This document shows, piece by piece, positions 19,088-27,099 of a stretch of DNA of 64,000 bases. The translations under genes and the position numbers were made by a program. The notes under the pieces were generated by a model, which was given only the letters and a program-made list of their open reading frames with translations, searched no databases and had not been told where the DNA came from. Position 1 is the stretch's first letter. Each line of letters begins with the position of its first letter. This DNA comes from Microbacterium gubbeenense DSM 15944. GTDB lineage: Bacteria > Actinomycetota > Actinomycetes > Actinomycetales > Microbacteriaceae. The stretch spans positions 62,001 to 126,000 of the forward strand of contig NZ_AUGQ01000007.1 of NCBI RefSeq assembly GCF_000422745.1, given 5' to 3'.

Positions 19088-20461
19088 TCACGGCGTCCGA
19101 CGCTGCCGGAGCTTGCTCGTGAAGAGCACGACGAGCATCCAGCCCCACAGCATGATCGGGTTCGACTCGGCGATGCCCTGGGCGAGCAGCGCCCACAGGA
19201 TCAGCAGCGGCACGAGCGACAGGGGAGAGAAGGGCAGCGTCTCGACGCCGACGCCGCGCGGCCGGTCGACAGCGTGGAACCACGCGCGCCACACGGCGGA
19301 TCCGTACACGATCGCGATGACGAGGATGCCGGCCGCGCCGAGCTGCAGGAAGACGTCGAGCCACATGTTGTGCGCCTCGAAGACGGTGATGCCGTGGTCG
19401 ATGATCCACCCGTCGAAGGCCGGGTCCCACGGCACCCACGGCGACGAGAACCCGTGGCCGAACGCCGGCCGGTCCCGCGCGCGGTCGATCACCTGGTCCC
19501 AGATCTCGCTGCGCCCCGTCAGGCCTCCGTCGCGGCCGAGCAGGGCCACGATGCGGTTGTAGCCGAACACGGCGATCGCCGCTCCTCCCGCGGCGACGAG
19601 CGTGCACAGCACGTAGATCCGCGTGCGGCCCGACGGCGACGACTCGCGGCGCATCAGGAGCGCCGCACAGAGCACCGCGACCGCCAGCGCGCCCGCGACG
19701 ATGCTGGTGGCGGATCCCGCGCGCAGCAGGATCCACACGGCGGCGAGCAGCCACAGCGACCGCGCGACGATGCGCTCGGCCGGCAGCCGCTCGATCACCG
19801 CGAGCCGCAGCCGGGCGGCGAAGACGATGATCGCGATGACCGCGAGCATGCCGAGCAGGTTCGAGTTGCCGACGATGCCCTGGATCCTCTCGCCCACGAG
19901 CCACGAATCGAACAGGTTGCCGCGCACCCAGTACCAGTGCGGATCCGGGTCGCCGTCGACCGGGAAGAAGTTCGGCATGATCGGGTGGTGCAGGATCACG
20001 GCGACCCACACCTCGATGGCGATCGACCCGCCGATGATCCAGCGCAGGGCCGCCTCGAGGGCCCGCACGATCTCGCGCCACGACAGCATGTCGGCGATGA
20101 TCACGCCCTGCAGGGTGAAGGCCACGAGCACGACCCACGTCGCGACGGTCGCGCCGGGCCAGTCCGACCACGCCGTCGAGGCGCCCGCGAGGGCGACGTA
20201 GCCGAGCGCCGCCCAGGGCAGGCGCTGCCACGCGAACCCGCGTCGGGCGACGCGGGGGATCCAGATGGCGAGCGAGCCCGCGACGACGAGCGCGATGAGA
20301 ATCGCGGCTCCGATCGCGCCCAACAGGTTGTACCACCACGAGTAGGCGAGGCCGCTGAACAGCACGAATGCGGCATACGCGCGCATCGCGAGATGGCTCG
20401 TCGCTTCGCGTTCGGGCGCGACCGGCGGGTGCGCCACGGGGTGTCGGGTCAGGCGGGCCAT
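19088..20461 (-). CDS. O-antigen ligase/polymerase-like membrane protein
   Basis: 457 aa, multi-spanning. The long periplasm-side loop carries DGGLTGRSEIWDQVIDRARD and later HNMWLDVFLQLGAAG, the signatures of the Wzy_C family (GRxxIW and HN). First gene of a minus-strand run that continues through the second ligase-like protein and the two GlfT-like transferases, so it likely belongs to the same polymer pathway. Its start is 24 bp from the divergent manA start, with overlapping -10 elements between them. No signal peptide beyond the first membrane segment. Confidence 0.83.
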   Translation of the reverse strand: MARLTRHPVAHPPVAPEREATSHLAMRAYAAFVLFSGLAYSWWYNLLGAIGAAILIALVVAGSLAIWIPRVARRGFAWQRLPWAALGYVALAGASTAWSDWPGATVATWVVLVAFTLQGVIIADMLSWREIVRALEAALRWIIGGSIAIEVWVAVILHHPIMPNFFPVDGDPDPHWYWVRGNLFDSWLVGERIQGIVGNSNLLGMLAVIAIIVFAARLRLAVIERLPAERIVARSLWLLAAVWILLRAGSATSIVAGALAVAVLCAALLMRRESSPSGRTRIYVLCTLVAAGGAAIAVFGYNRIVALLGRDGGLTGRSEIWDQVIDRARDRPAFGHGFSSPWVPWDPAFDGWIIDHGITVFEAHNMWLDVFLQLGAAGILVIAIVYGSAVWRAWFHAVDRPRGVGVETLPFSPLSLVPLLILWALLAQGIAESNPIMLWGWMLVVLFTSKLRQRRTP

Positions 20462-20468
20462 GTGATCA

Positions 20469-20478
20469 ACTCTATTCT
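20469..20478. promoter_or_regulatory. Overlapping divergent -10 elements (O-antigen ligase gene and manA)
   Basis: The 10-mer ACTCTATTCT reads TATTCT on the plus strand (20473-20478, 6 nt before manA ATG) and TAGAGT on the minus strand (20469-20474, 7 nt before ATG 20461). The two hexamers share the central TA. Both distances fit leaderless transcription. Confidence 0.55.
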
Positions 20479-20484
20479 TTAGGC

Positions 20485-21609
20485 ATGCTGGTGCGACTGA
20501 GCAATGCCCCCCGCCCGTTCGATTGGGGTTCGGAACACCTCATCGCCGACCTCGAGGGGCGCCCCGCATCCGGCCCGGAGGCCGAGGTCTGGTTCGGAGA
20601 CCACCCGGCCGACCCCGCCGACGTCGAAGACGGATCCGGGCGCACCCTCGACGCGTGGATCCGCGACGAGACGGACGGCGCGCGCCTGCCGTACCTGCTG
20701 AAGATCCTCGCCGCCCGCCAGTCGCTGTCGATCCAAGCGCACCCGACGAAGCGGCAGGCCGAGGAGGGCTGGGCCGCGGAGCGCGAGCTGCCCGAGGCTG
20801 CGCCGCACAACTACGCCGACGACAACCACAAGCCCGAGATGATCGTGTCGCTGTGCGACGAGTTCGTCGCCCTCTGCGGGCTGCGCGACATCGAGCGCAC
20901 CCGCGAACTGCTCGCCGAGCTCGGCGACGCGGCATCGCCGCTTCTCGAGAGGATCCGCGACGACGCCTCGCTCGCCGACGCCATCGCCTGGCTGCTGTCG
21001 GGCGACGCGCAGGAGACCGTCGAGGCGATCTCGCTCGCGCTTGCGGACGCGAGATCCGACGCCTTCGCCGCCGACTTCGACAACGCGCGGCGCAACGCCG
21101 CCGACTTCCCGGGCGACCCCGGCGTCGTCGTCGGCCTGCTGATGAACCTCATGACGCTCGGCTACGGCGAGGCGCTCTTCCTCCGCGCCGGCCAGCTGCA
21201 CGCCTACCAATCCGGCATCGGCGTGGAGATCATGGCCGCGAGCGACAACGTCATGCGCGGCGGCCTCACGCCGAAGCACATCGACGTCGCCGAGCTGATG
21301 CGCGTTCTGGAGCGAAAATCGGGGCCCGTCGCGCTCGTTCGGCCCGTTTCCGCTGGGAGCGGATTCGACGAGTATCCCGTCGAGATCGACGACTTCCGGT
21401 TGCTGCGCGCGACGCTCGGCGACGGCGGATCCGCCGCGGCCGACCTCGACGGCACCGCGATCGTGCTCAGCGTGTCGGGCACGGCGAGCGTCACGGCGGG
21501 TTCGGGGAGTATCGATATCATGCCGGGCCGCGCGGCGTTCGTCACGGAGGAGTCGGCGCTGGAAATCACCGGGTCAGGCGAAGTTTTCGTCGCTCTTTCG
21601 GGAGTATGA
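20485..21609 (+). CDS. manA: Mannose-6-phosphate isomerase, class I
   Basis: 374 aa type I phosphomannose isomerase interconverting fructose-6-phosphate and mannose-6-phosphate in the cytoplasm, the entry to GDP-mannose and mannose-containing glycans. The start MLVRLSNAPRPFDWGS is typical, with TATTCT 6 nt upstream. The metal-site elements are visible: SIQAHPTKRQAEEG, NHKPEM, and LHAYQSGIGVEIMAASDNVMR, in which His and Glu bind zinc and the GVEIMAASDNVMRGG segment is the PMI signature. Length and motif order match the family. manA next to whiB2 is conserved in actinobacteria. The phosphomannomutase that usually lies nearby is not in this window. Confidence 0.95.
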   Translation: MLVRLSNAPRPFDWGSEHLIADLEGRPASGPEAEVWFGDHPADPADVEDGSGRTLDAWIRDETDGARLPYLLKILAARQSLSIQAHPTKRQAEEGWAAERELPEAAPHNYADDNHKPEMIVSLCDEFVALCGLRDIERTRELLAELGDAASPLLERIRDDASLADAIAWLLSGDAQETVEAISLALADARSDAFAADFDNARRNAADFPGDPGVVVGLLMNLMTLGYGEALFLRAGQLHAYQSGIGVEIMAASDNVMRGGLTPKHIDVAELMRVLERKSGPVALVRPVSAGSGFDEYPVEIDDFRLLRATLGDGGSAAADLDGTAIVLSVSGTASVTAGSGSIDIMPGRAAFVTEESALEITGSGEVFVALSGV

Positions 21610-21678
21610 CGCCTCCTCGAGACACGCCGAAGGGCCGCTAACCTTCAATCCGGGGATGAGGCCCTTACGATGATCGAC

Positions 21679-21707
21679 TTGAAATTAACGAATCACACGG
21701 GTGTAAT
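21679..21707 (+). promoter_or_regulatory. Promoter of whiB2
   Basis: TTGAAA (21679-21684), 17-nt spacer, TGTAAT (21702-21707). This is a well-spaced vegetative-type promoter. The expected start of transcription near 21714 leaves a leader of about 42 nt with the GGGGGAG ribosome binding site before ATG 21756. Confidence 0.62.
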
Positions 21708-21708
21708 T
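21691..21708. promoter_or_regulatory. Palindromic candidate operator over the whiB2 promoter
   Basis: AATCACAC-GG-GTGTAATT pairs at 7 of 8 positions per arm and overlaps the spacer and -10. Its position would block RNA polymerase if bound. It partly resembles the CAC/GTG palindromes of developmental regulators such as BldD, but the half-site spacing differs, so the binder is unknown. Confidence 0.4.
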
Positions 21709-21755
21709 ACCCAGGGAAGGCATTGATCCGAGGCCGACCGAGGGGGAGTAGCACC

Positions 21756-22088
21756 ATGACCGCACCGTTTTACAATCCAGAGGCGCCGTCCGACTGGTTC
21801 GTCGACCCCGCCGAGCGCGGAGTACCCGGCGCCCCGATGGCAGGCGGCGTCGAAGACGACGGCGCGCTCTCGTGGCAGACAGAGGCGCTGTGCGCCCAGA
21901 CCGATCCGGAGGCGTTCTTCCCAGAGAAGGGCGGATCCACTCGGGACGCGAAGCGCGTCTGCGAAACGTGCGATGTGCGCGCCCAGTGCCTCGAGTATGC
22001 GCTGGCCAACGACGAGCGCTTCGGCATCTGGGGCGGCCTCTCCGAGCGGGAACGCCGCCGCCTCAAGCGCGAGCAGCAGGCGTCCTGA
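21756..22088 (+). CDS. whiB2: WhiB-family iron-sulfur regulator, WhiB2/WhmD type
   Basis: 110 aa; ATG 21756 is preceded by GGGGGAG. Four cysteines (C46, C69, C72, C78) in the C-x22-C-x2-C-x5-C pattern ligate a [4Fe-4S] cluster; GIWGG (90-94) is the conserved turn and RERRRLKREQ the basic DNA-contact tail. The acidic/aromatic N-terminal extension and its neighbourhood (manA, DUF3499, zincin-like) identify the WhiB2/WhmD/WhiB subgroup, which controls septation and cell division in mycobacteria and Streptomyces. It acts with the primary sigma factor. A strong promoter and a palindrome lie upstream. Confidence 0.93.
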   Translation: MTAPFYNPEAPSDWFVDPAERGVPGAPMAGGVEDDGALSWQTEALCAQTDPEAFFPEKGGSTRDAKRVCETCDVRAQCLEYALANDERFGIWGGLSERERRRLKREQQAS

Positions 22089-22203
22089 CGGCCTGCCGCC
22101 GGGCATCGAGGCCGCGCCGCCCCCGGGCGTCGGTCGTGCTCGGCCGCACGTTGTCAGCGACATCTCAGGTGTGTCAGTGAGCGGTACTGCGCTCGTGCGG
22201 TCA

Positions 22204-22209
22204 TAGGCT
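22204..22209 (+). promoter_or_regulatory. Possible leaderless -10 for GT2 at 22219
   Basis: TAGGCT lies 9 nt upstream of ATG 22219. Spacing is slightly long for leaderless initiation but fits TANNNT. Confidence 0.42.
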
Positions 22210-22218
22210 TGCGGAGTC

Positions 22219-25008
22219 ATGCCCGCCCCAGTTCACGCCGTTCTCGTCACGCGATCCTCCCCCTCGGCCGCGGCCCGGATCGCGCGCGCCCTCGCGGCGC
22301 TCGACGCCCAGACCCGGCCCGTCGACAGCATGTCGATCGTGGTGTGCGGCGACCCATCTCCCGTGCGCGAGGCCGTCGATGCGTCGTCAGCGATGACCGC
22401 CGTCACGGTGTCGGAGCGCGCGACCTTCGCCGCGGCGATCGAGGCCGCGATCGACCGCGTTCCCGAGGGATCCCACGCCTGGCTGATCGACGACGGCTCG
22501 ATTCCCGAGCCGAATGCGCTCGCCAGCCTCACCGCCGCGCTCGAGCGTCAGCCGTCGGTCGCCGTCGCGGCGCCCAAGCTCGTGCAGGCCGCGGATCGCC
22601 GCCGCATCGAGTCGTTCGGCACGACCATGACGCGGTGGGGGCGCACGGTCGATCTCGCCCGCAGCGAGTACGACCAAGGACAGCACGACCACGCCGATGA
22701 CGTGCTCGGCGCCGACGCCCGCGGCATGCTGCTCAGCCACGACGTCGTGGCAGACCTCGTGCCGGACCGCGCCCTCTCCGGCATCGACGAGGGCCTCGAC
22801 ATCGGCGTGCGCGCGCGTCTCGCAGGGCGACGCCTCGCACTCGCCCCCCGTGCCCGCGTCGCGGTGTGGCCCGCGCACCGTCCGACGCTCGCGCACGCAT
22901 ACGCGTCGCGGGTCGCACGGCTTCACCGCCGGCTCGCCTACGCGCACCCCGCGCTCGTCTTCTTCCAGTGGCTCCTGCTCCTGCCGCTCGCGCTCTGGGC
23001 CACCATCGTGGCCCTGTTCGCGAAGCTGCCCGGCCGCGTCGCGCCCGAGTGGATGGCCGCCGTCACCGTTCTCGTGCGGATCCCGTCTATCGCCCGTTCG
23101 CGCTCGCGCCTGCGGCGGTTCCGCACCGGATCCTGGGCGCAGGTCGATCCGCTGCGCTTAACGCGCGCCGAGCTGCGCGCGCACCAGCACGCCTCCGACG
23201 ACACGCGCACGCCCGTTCGCGCGCCGCTGCGCTTCTTCTCGGGCGGCGGGGCGTGGGTCGTCCTCGCCTCGCTCGTCGCGAGCATCGGCGCGTTCATCGC
23301 CCTCCTCACCTGGCCCGCGATGTCGGGAGGCGCGCTCCTGCCGCTGCGCGGCACGGTCGCCGGGCTGTGGTCGGACGCGTTCTACGGCCTCCGCCCCGAG
23401 GGCATCGACCAGGTCGCGCCGGCCGATCCGTTCTCGGTCATCGTGGCGATCCTCGGATCCGCCTGGCCGGCGGCCCCGTCGTACGCCCTCGTGCTCCTGT
23501 GGCTCCTCGCGGCGCCGCTCGCCGTGCTCGGGGGATGGTTCGCCGCGACGCGCGTCGCCGACGGCGCGGCCGCCCGCATCACGCTCGCCCTGCTCTGGGG
23601 AGCGGCGCCGCCGCTGTGGTCCGCCCTCGCGGAGGGTCGCCCCGCCGCGGTGATCCTGCATCTGCTGCTGCCGTGGCTCGCGTACTGCGCCAGCGCGGCG
23701 CACCGCGCCTGGACCACGGCCGGGGCCGCCTCGCTCCTGCTCGCCGCCGTGCTCGCGTGCGCGCCCTCGCTGGGGCCCGCGGCCATCGTGCTGTGGCTCG
23801 CCGCGCTCGTCGCCGCCATCTGCGTCTGGCGCCGCGGCATCGCGCGCATCGTGTGGATCATCGTGCCGACCGTCGCGATGTTCTTCCCCGTCGCCGCGGC
23901 GCACGTCGAGCGCGGCACCGGGTGGGCGCTGCTGGCCGATCCCGGCGCCCCCGTGCCGTTCGCGCACGGGGACGCGTGGTCGATCGCGGCCGGATTCGTC
24001 GACCTGTCGGCGTGGCCGCGGCTGCTCGCCGACCTCGGCATCACGGCCGACGGCGCCTCGTGGGTGCCGCTGCTCGTCGTGCCGGTCGCCGTCATCGCGC
24101 TCGTCGCCCCCGCGACCGGGCGCTCCTGGGCCGCGGTCGGCGCGCTCGCCGCGGCCGCCCTGGGCAGCATCACCGCGGTCGCCGCGGTCGGTGCCGGCCT
24201 CGTGTTCGCCGAGGGCGAGCCCGTGCCCGTGTGGCCCGGCAGCGCCCTGAGCCTCGGCTGGCTCGGTCTCGCGCTGGCCGCGGCGATCACGATCGACGCC
24301 GTCCGCCGCACGGCCGTGCGCCGCCTCGCGGGGATCATCGCGGTCGTCGCCGTGATCGTCGCGATCGCGCCGCAGGTGACGTCGCTGCATCGCGGGGCGA
24401 CGCCGCTCGCGTCCGGCGAATTCACGACGCTTCCGGCGTACGTCGCGGCCGAGGCGACGGGAGACCGCGAGATCGGCACCCTCGTCGTCGAGCCGCTCAC
24501 GAACGGATCCGCCGAGGCGCACGTGGTCTGGGGATCGAGCGAGACGCTCGGCGGCTCGTCCGTGCTCGCGAACTCCGCCGTTACGGTGTCGAGCGACGAC
24601 GAGTGGCTCGCCGAGGTCGCCGCGAGCGTGATCTCGGGCAGCGCGGAGGCGATCACGCAGCCCCTCGCCGACGCCGGGGTGTCGTTCGTACTGCTGCGCC
24701 AGAGCGTCGGATCGCAGAACACCGACCAGCGCGTGATGGCGCTGACCGCGCAGGCGTCCATGGATCAGCGCGCCGGCTTCGTGCGCGTCGGCGAGACCGA
24801 GCGCGGCGTGCTCTGGCGCGTCGACGGCGAGCTCACCGAGCGCGGCGGGCTCACGGGATCCGACACGACCACCGCGTGGACCGTCGGCGCCATCCAGGTC
24901 GCGATCCTGATCGCCGCGCTGCTGCTGGCGATCTCGACCCGCCGCACGCGCGACGAGGCGAAACTCGTGCCGCGCACGATCGGCGACGAGCGGAAGGAGA
25001 CACCATGA
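22219..25008 (+). CDS. Large membrane glycosyltransferase, GT2 N-terminal domain
   Basis: 929 aa. Residues 1-230 form a GT2-like domain (HAVLVTRSSPS; WLIDDGSIPEPNALA carries DDGS; DARGMLLSHDVV; ALSGIDEGLDIGVRA supplies the acceptor-side DEGLD). The remainder has about ten or more hydrophobic segments (from about 245 and from 350 to 720), then an extracytoplasmic domain (about 720-890) and one final segment before a basic tail. Orthologues accompany whiB2 and DUF5719 genes in related actinobacteria. The architecture suggests a sugar transferred at the cytoplasmic face and handled or flipped by the membrane part. The stop overlaps the DUF5719 start (ATGA), so the two products are probably made together. 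Confidence 0.82.
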   Translation: MPAPVHAVLVTRSSPSAAARIARALAALDAQTRPVDSMSIVVCGDPSPVREAVDASSAMTAVTVSERATFAAAIEAAIDRVPEGSHAWLIDDGSIPEPNALASLTAALERQPSVAVAAPKLVQAADRRRIESFGTTMTRWGRTVDLARSEYDQGQHDHADDVLGADARGMLLSHDVVADLVPDRALSGIDEGLDIGVRARLAGRRLALAPRARVAVWPAHRPTLAHAYASRVARLHRRLAYAHPALVFFQWLLLLPLALWATIVALFAKLPGRVAPEWMAAVTVLVRIPSIARSRSRLRRFRTGSWAQVDPLRLTRAELRAHQHASDDTRTPVRAPLRFFSGGGAWVVLASLVASIGAFIALLTWPAMSGGALLPLRGTVAGLWSDAFYGLRPEGIDQVAPADPFSVIVAILGSAWPAAPSYALVLLWLLAAPLAVLGGWFAATRVADGAAARITLALLWGAAPPLWSALAEGRPAAVILHLLLPWLAYCASAAHRAWTTAGAASLLLAAVLACAPSLGPAAIVLWLAALVAAICVWRRGIARIVWIIVPTVAMFFPVAAAHVERGTGWALLADPGAPVPFAHGDAWSIAAGFVDLSAWPRLLADLGITADGASWVPLLVVPVAVIALVAPATGRSWAAVGALAAAALGSITAVAAVGAGLVFAEGEPVPVWPGSALSLGWLGLALAAAITIDAVRRTAVRRLAGIIAVVAVIVAIAPQVTSLHRGATPLASGEFTTLPAYVAAEATGDREIGTLVVEPLTNGSAEAHVVWGSSETLGGSSVLANSAVTVSSDDEWLAEVAASVISGSAEAITQPLADAGVSFVLLRQSVGSQNTDQRVMALTAQASMDQRAGFVRVGETERGVLWRVDGELTERGGLTGSDTTTAWTVGAIQVAILIAALLLAISTRRTRDEAKLVPRTIGDERKETP

Positions 25009-26390
25009 CGCGCCGCACGATCAGGATCGTCGCCGGCTCGGCCGCGGGCGTCGTCCTCGCCGCGGCCGCCGTCGCGGCGAGCTTCGCCCCCTGGCCCACG
25101 GTGTCGGCGACGGGGCCCGGAACGCCGGCCGCGCCGCAGATCGAGGTGACGCCCGCGGCGGGGCAGACGGTGCTCGCGTGCGACGGACCGCTTCTCGCGC
25201 TCGGCCGCGACGCCGCGGACGCCTCGAAGCTCGCCTCCGCCGCCGACACGGCGGTGACATCGGGCGCCGCGGCCGGCGACGGCCCGGTCCAGGAAGCGGA
25301 CATCGGGCTGCCCGACGTCGGAACCGCCACGAGCGTCACGCAGGATCCGGTCGACGGCGCCCCCGTATCGGTCGCCGCCGCGACCTCGGCGTCGCTCGAG
25401 GAGGCGGACCTGCGCGGCTTCGCGGCCTCGTCCTGCCGCCCCGGAAGCCCCGAGTCGTGGATCGCCGGTTCGGCCGTGGAGACCGGCACGACCGACGTGC
25501 TCGTGATCGCGAATCCGAGCGACGTCACGGCGACCGTGCAGCTGTCGGTGTACGGCGTCGACGGGCGCACGACGCCGGCCGGCGGGGAGATCGCCGTGCC
25601 GGCCCACGAGCAGCGCGCCGTGCCCGTCGCGAGCATCGCGGGCGGGGAGGAGACTCCCGTCATCCGCGTGATCGCCGAGGGCGCGCCCGTCCGGACGAGC
25701 CTGCAATCGTCGACGATGCGCACGCTCGATCCGTACGGCGTCGACCTGCAGCCGGGCGTGCTCCCGGCCCGGGAGGCCGTCGTTCCCCACGTGCACGTCA
25801 CCCAGCGGGCGGCGCAGGCAGGGGAGGATCCCACCCAGGTGCGGGTGCTCGGCACCTCCGGCGAGTCCGGATCAGTCGACATTGACGTCGTCGAGGAGGA
25901 CTCCGGCGAGTCCGTGTTCTCCACGACCGCCGAGCTCACGGCCGATGTTCCCGTGAGCGTCGGGTTCGATGGGCTCGAGGCCGGCAACTACGCCGTGCGC
26001 CTGTCCGGCGACGTCCCGTTCGTCTCGGCGGTGCGCCAAGCGGCGAGCGACGACTACGCGTGGTTCGCGCCGGGCGAGCCGCTCGAGGGATCCGCCCTCG
26101 TCGCGGCGCCCGCGAGCCCCATCGGCAGCGTGGCGCTGAGCTTCGCGGCGCTCGGGGACGAGGGCGCGTTGGTCGAGATCACCGCGACCGGCGGCGGCGA
26201 CACACAGACCCTCGAGCTCGCAGCGGGGCGCGCCGACACGATCAGCGTGCCCGCCGAGGCGACCTACACCGTGAACGTCGTGAGCGGTTCGGTGTCGGGC
26301 CTCGCGAGCGTCGGCGTCGACGGATCCATCGGGGGGTTCCCGATCGATCCCGATCCCGCGCTGCCCGAGCCGGTGACGATCGTCCCGTAG
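25005..26390 (+). CDS. DUF5719-family secreted or membrane-anchored protein
   Basis: 461 aa. One N-terminal hydrophobic segment (about 8-28) acts as signal or anchor; the rest is extracytoplasmic, rich in Ala/Val/Thr beta-strand patterns (TDVLVIANPSDVTATVQLSV, RAVPVASIAGGEETPVIRV) with no catalytic motif that I recognise. The pattern suits DUF5719, whose function is unknown. It is translationally coupled to the giant glycosyltransferase upstream, and this pairing is recurrent beside whiB2, so an accessory role in the same envelope glycan process is likely. It converges with the zincin-like gene; only 10 nt separate the stops. Confidence 0.72.
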   Translation: MTRRTIRIVAGSAAGVVLAAAAVAASFAPWPTVSATGPGTPAAPQIEVTPAAGQTVLACDGPLLALGRDAADASKLASAADTAVTSGAAAGDGPVQEADIGLPDVGTATSVTQDPVDGAPVSVAAATSASLEEADLRGFAASSCRPGSPESWIAGSAVETGTTDVLVIANPSDVTATVQLSVYGVDGRTTPAGGEIAVPAHEQRAVPVASIAGGEETPVIRVIAEGAPVRTSLQSSTMRTLDPYGVDLQPGVLPAREAVVPHVHVTQRAAQAGEDPTQVRVLGTSGESGSVDIDVVEEDSGESVFSTTAELTADVPVSVGFDGLEAGNYAVRLSGDVPFVSAVRQAASDDYAWFAPGEPLEGSALVAAPASPIGSVALSFAALGDEGALVEITATGGGDTQTLELAAGRADTISVPAEATYTVNVVSGSVSGLASVGVDGSIGGFPIDPDPALPEPVTIVP

Positions 26391-26400
26391 GGAGCGTTCC

Positions 26401-26859
26401 TCAGTGGAACGGGTCGGCGCCGAGATCCCACGGGTCGCGGCCGAGGTAGTCGGCGGCCGCGCGGAAGACGGCGCCCTCGGTCAGCAGGCGCTTGTGGAAG
26501 TCGTCGGCGCGGTGCATCGGCAGCCCGTGCGCGCGGTCGAGCCGCTCGATCACGACGCGGTGGATGACGATCAGCTGGCGGTCGCGATAGATCGTCCAGC
26601 GGGGGAGGGCGTCCTCGGCGGCGGTGATCGGCATGGATCCGATCTCGAAGCGCACGTCGCGCAGCTCGGGCCACGTCTGCTTGAGGGCGTCGGCGGTCGC
26701 CGTGACCATGACCGTGAAGCGGTCGTAGCGCGATCCGACGGCGGGCAGCGGCGGCCGCGTCAGCTGGCTGCGATTGACGCGCCCGTGTCGGCCGTGTCGG
26801 GCGAGCCGAGGAACCGGCGGATCCTCCGCTTCGCGGCGCGCGCGACCTGACCACTTCAT
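26401..26859 (-). CDS. Zincin-like metallopeptidase family protein without HExxH
   Basis: 152 aa from ATG 26859. The basic N-terminus with RHGRHGRVNRSQL and PLPAVGSRYDRF is typical of the small protein found beside DUF3499 and whiB2 genes in actinobacteria (Rv3259-like), commonly annotated as metallopeptidase family (Zincin_1). Where a HExxH zinc helix is expected, the sequence has RQLIVIHRVVIERLDRAH, so the metal-binding motif is absent or degenerate and peptidase activity is doubtful. The end ADYLGRDPWDLGADPFH matches the family's LGxDP close. Cytoplasmic, function unknown. Divergent from DUF3499 with an overlapping -10. Confidence 0.72.
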   Translation of the reverse strand: MKWSGRARREAEDPPVPRLARHGRHGRVNRSQLTRPPLPAVGSRYDRFTVMVTATADALKQTWPELRDVRFEIGSMPITAAEDALPRWTIYRDRQLIVIHRVVIERLDRAHGLPMHRADDFHKRLLTEGAVFRAAADYLGRDPWDLGADPFH

Positions 26860-26865
26860 GGATTC

Positions 26866-26875
26866 AGCATATGCT
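26866..26875. promoter_or_regulatory. Palindromic bidirectional -10 (zincin-like gene and DUF3499)
   Basis: AGCATATGCT is a perfect palindrome that reads TATGCT in both directions: plus 26870-26875, 7 nt before GTG 26883; minus 26866-26871, 6 nt before ATG 26859. Both fit leaderless starts, with the two hexamers sharing the central TA. Confidence 0.6.
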
Positions 26876-26882
26876 CGCACGC

Positions 26883-27089
26883 GTGGAGGATCGAATCTGT
26901 TCGAAGGTGAGCTGCCAGCGCGAGGCGGTTGCGACGCTGACGTTCGACTACGAGGGCCGCATGGCCGCGCTCGGGCCGCTCGGCGCCGACAACGACCCGC
27001 ACGCCCACGACCTGTGCGCCGAGCACACCGAACGCATGTCGGTGCCCACCGGCTGGGCGGTCCTGAAGCACGAGTCCCTGCGCGACTGA
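26883..27089 (+). CDS. DUF3499-family small zinc-ribbon-like protein
   Basis: 68 aa from GTG 26883. The in-frame ATG at 26871 lies inside the TATGCT hexamer and is therefore unlikely to be transcribed as a start. ICSKVSC and LCAEH give a C-x4-C ... C-x2-H set suited to binding a metal, and AVATLTFDY, ALGPLGADNDPHAHDLC, ERMSVPTGW match DUF3499. The family is restricted to actinobacteria and has no assigned function; in M. tuberculosis it lies next to manB and the zincin-like gene. It ends 10 nt before the convergent RDD gene. Confidence 0.82.
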   Translation: MEDRICSKVSCQREAVATLTFDYEGRMAALGPLGADNDPHAHDLCAEHTERMSVPTGWAVLKHESLRD

Positions 27090-27099
27090 CCCGCGCGCG

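Noticed and set aside
22866-26390. Very long plus-strand frame spanning the GT2 and DUF5719 genes
   Set aside because: Its first part is Arg/Ala-rich and out of frame with the glycosyltransferase; only the part after 25005 is real, and that is annotated as DUF5719.
26871-27089. ATG 26871 as start for DUF3499
   Set aside because: It lies inside the predicted -10 hexamer; GTG 26883 fits the leaderless geometry and the family N-terminus better.
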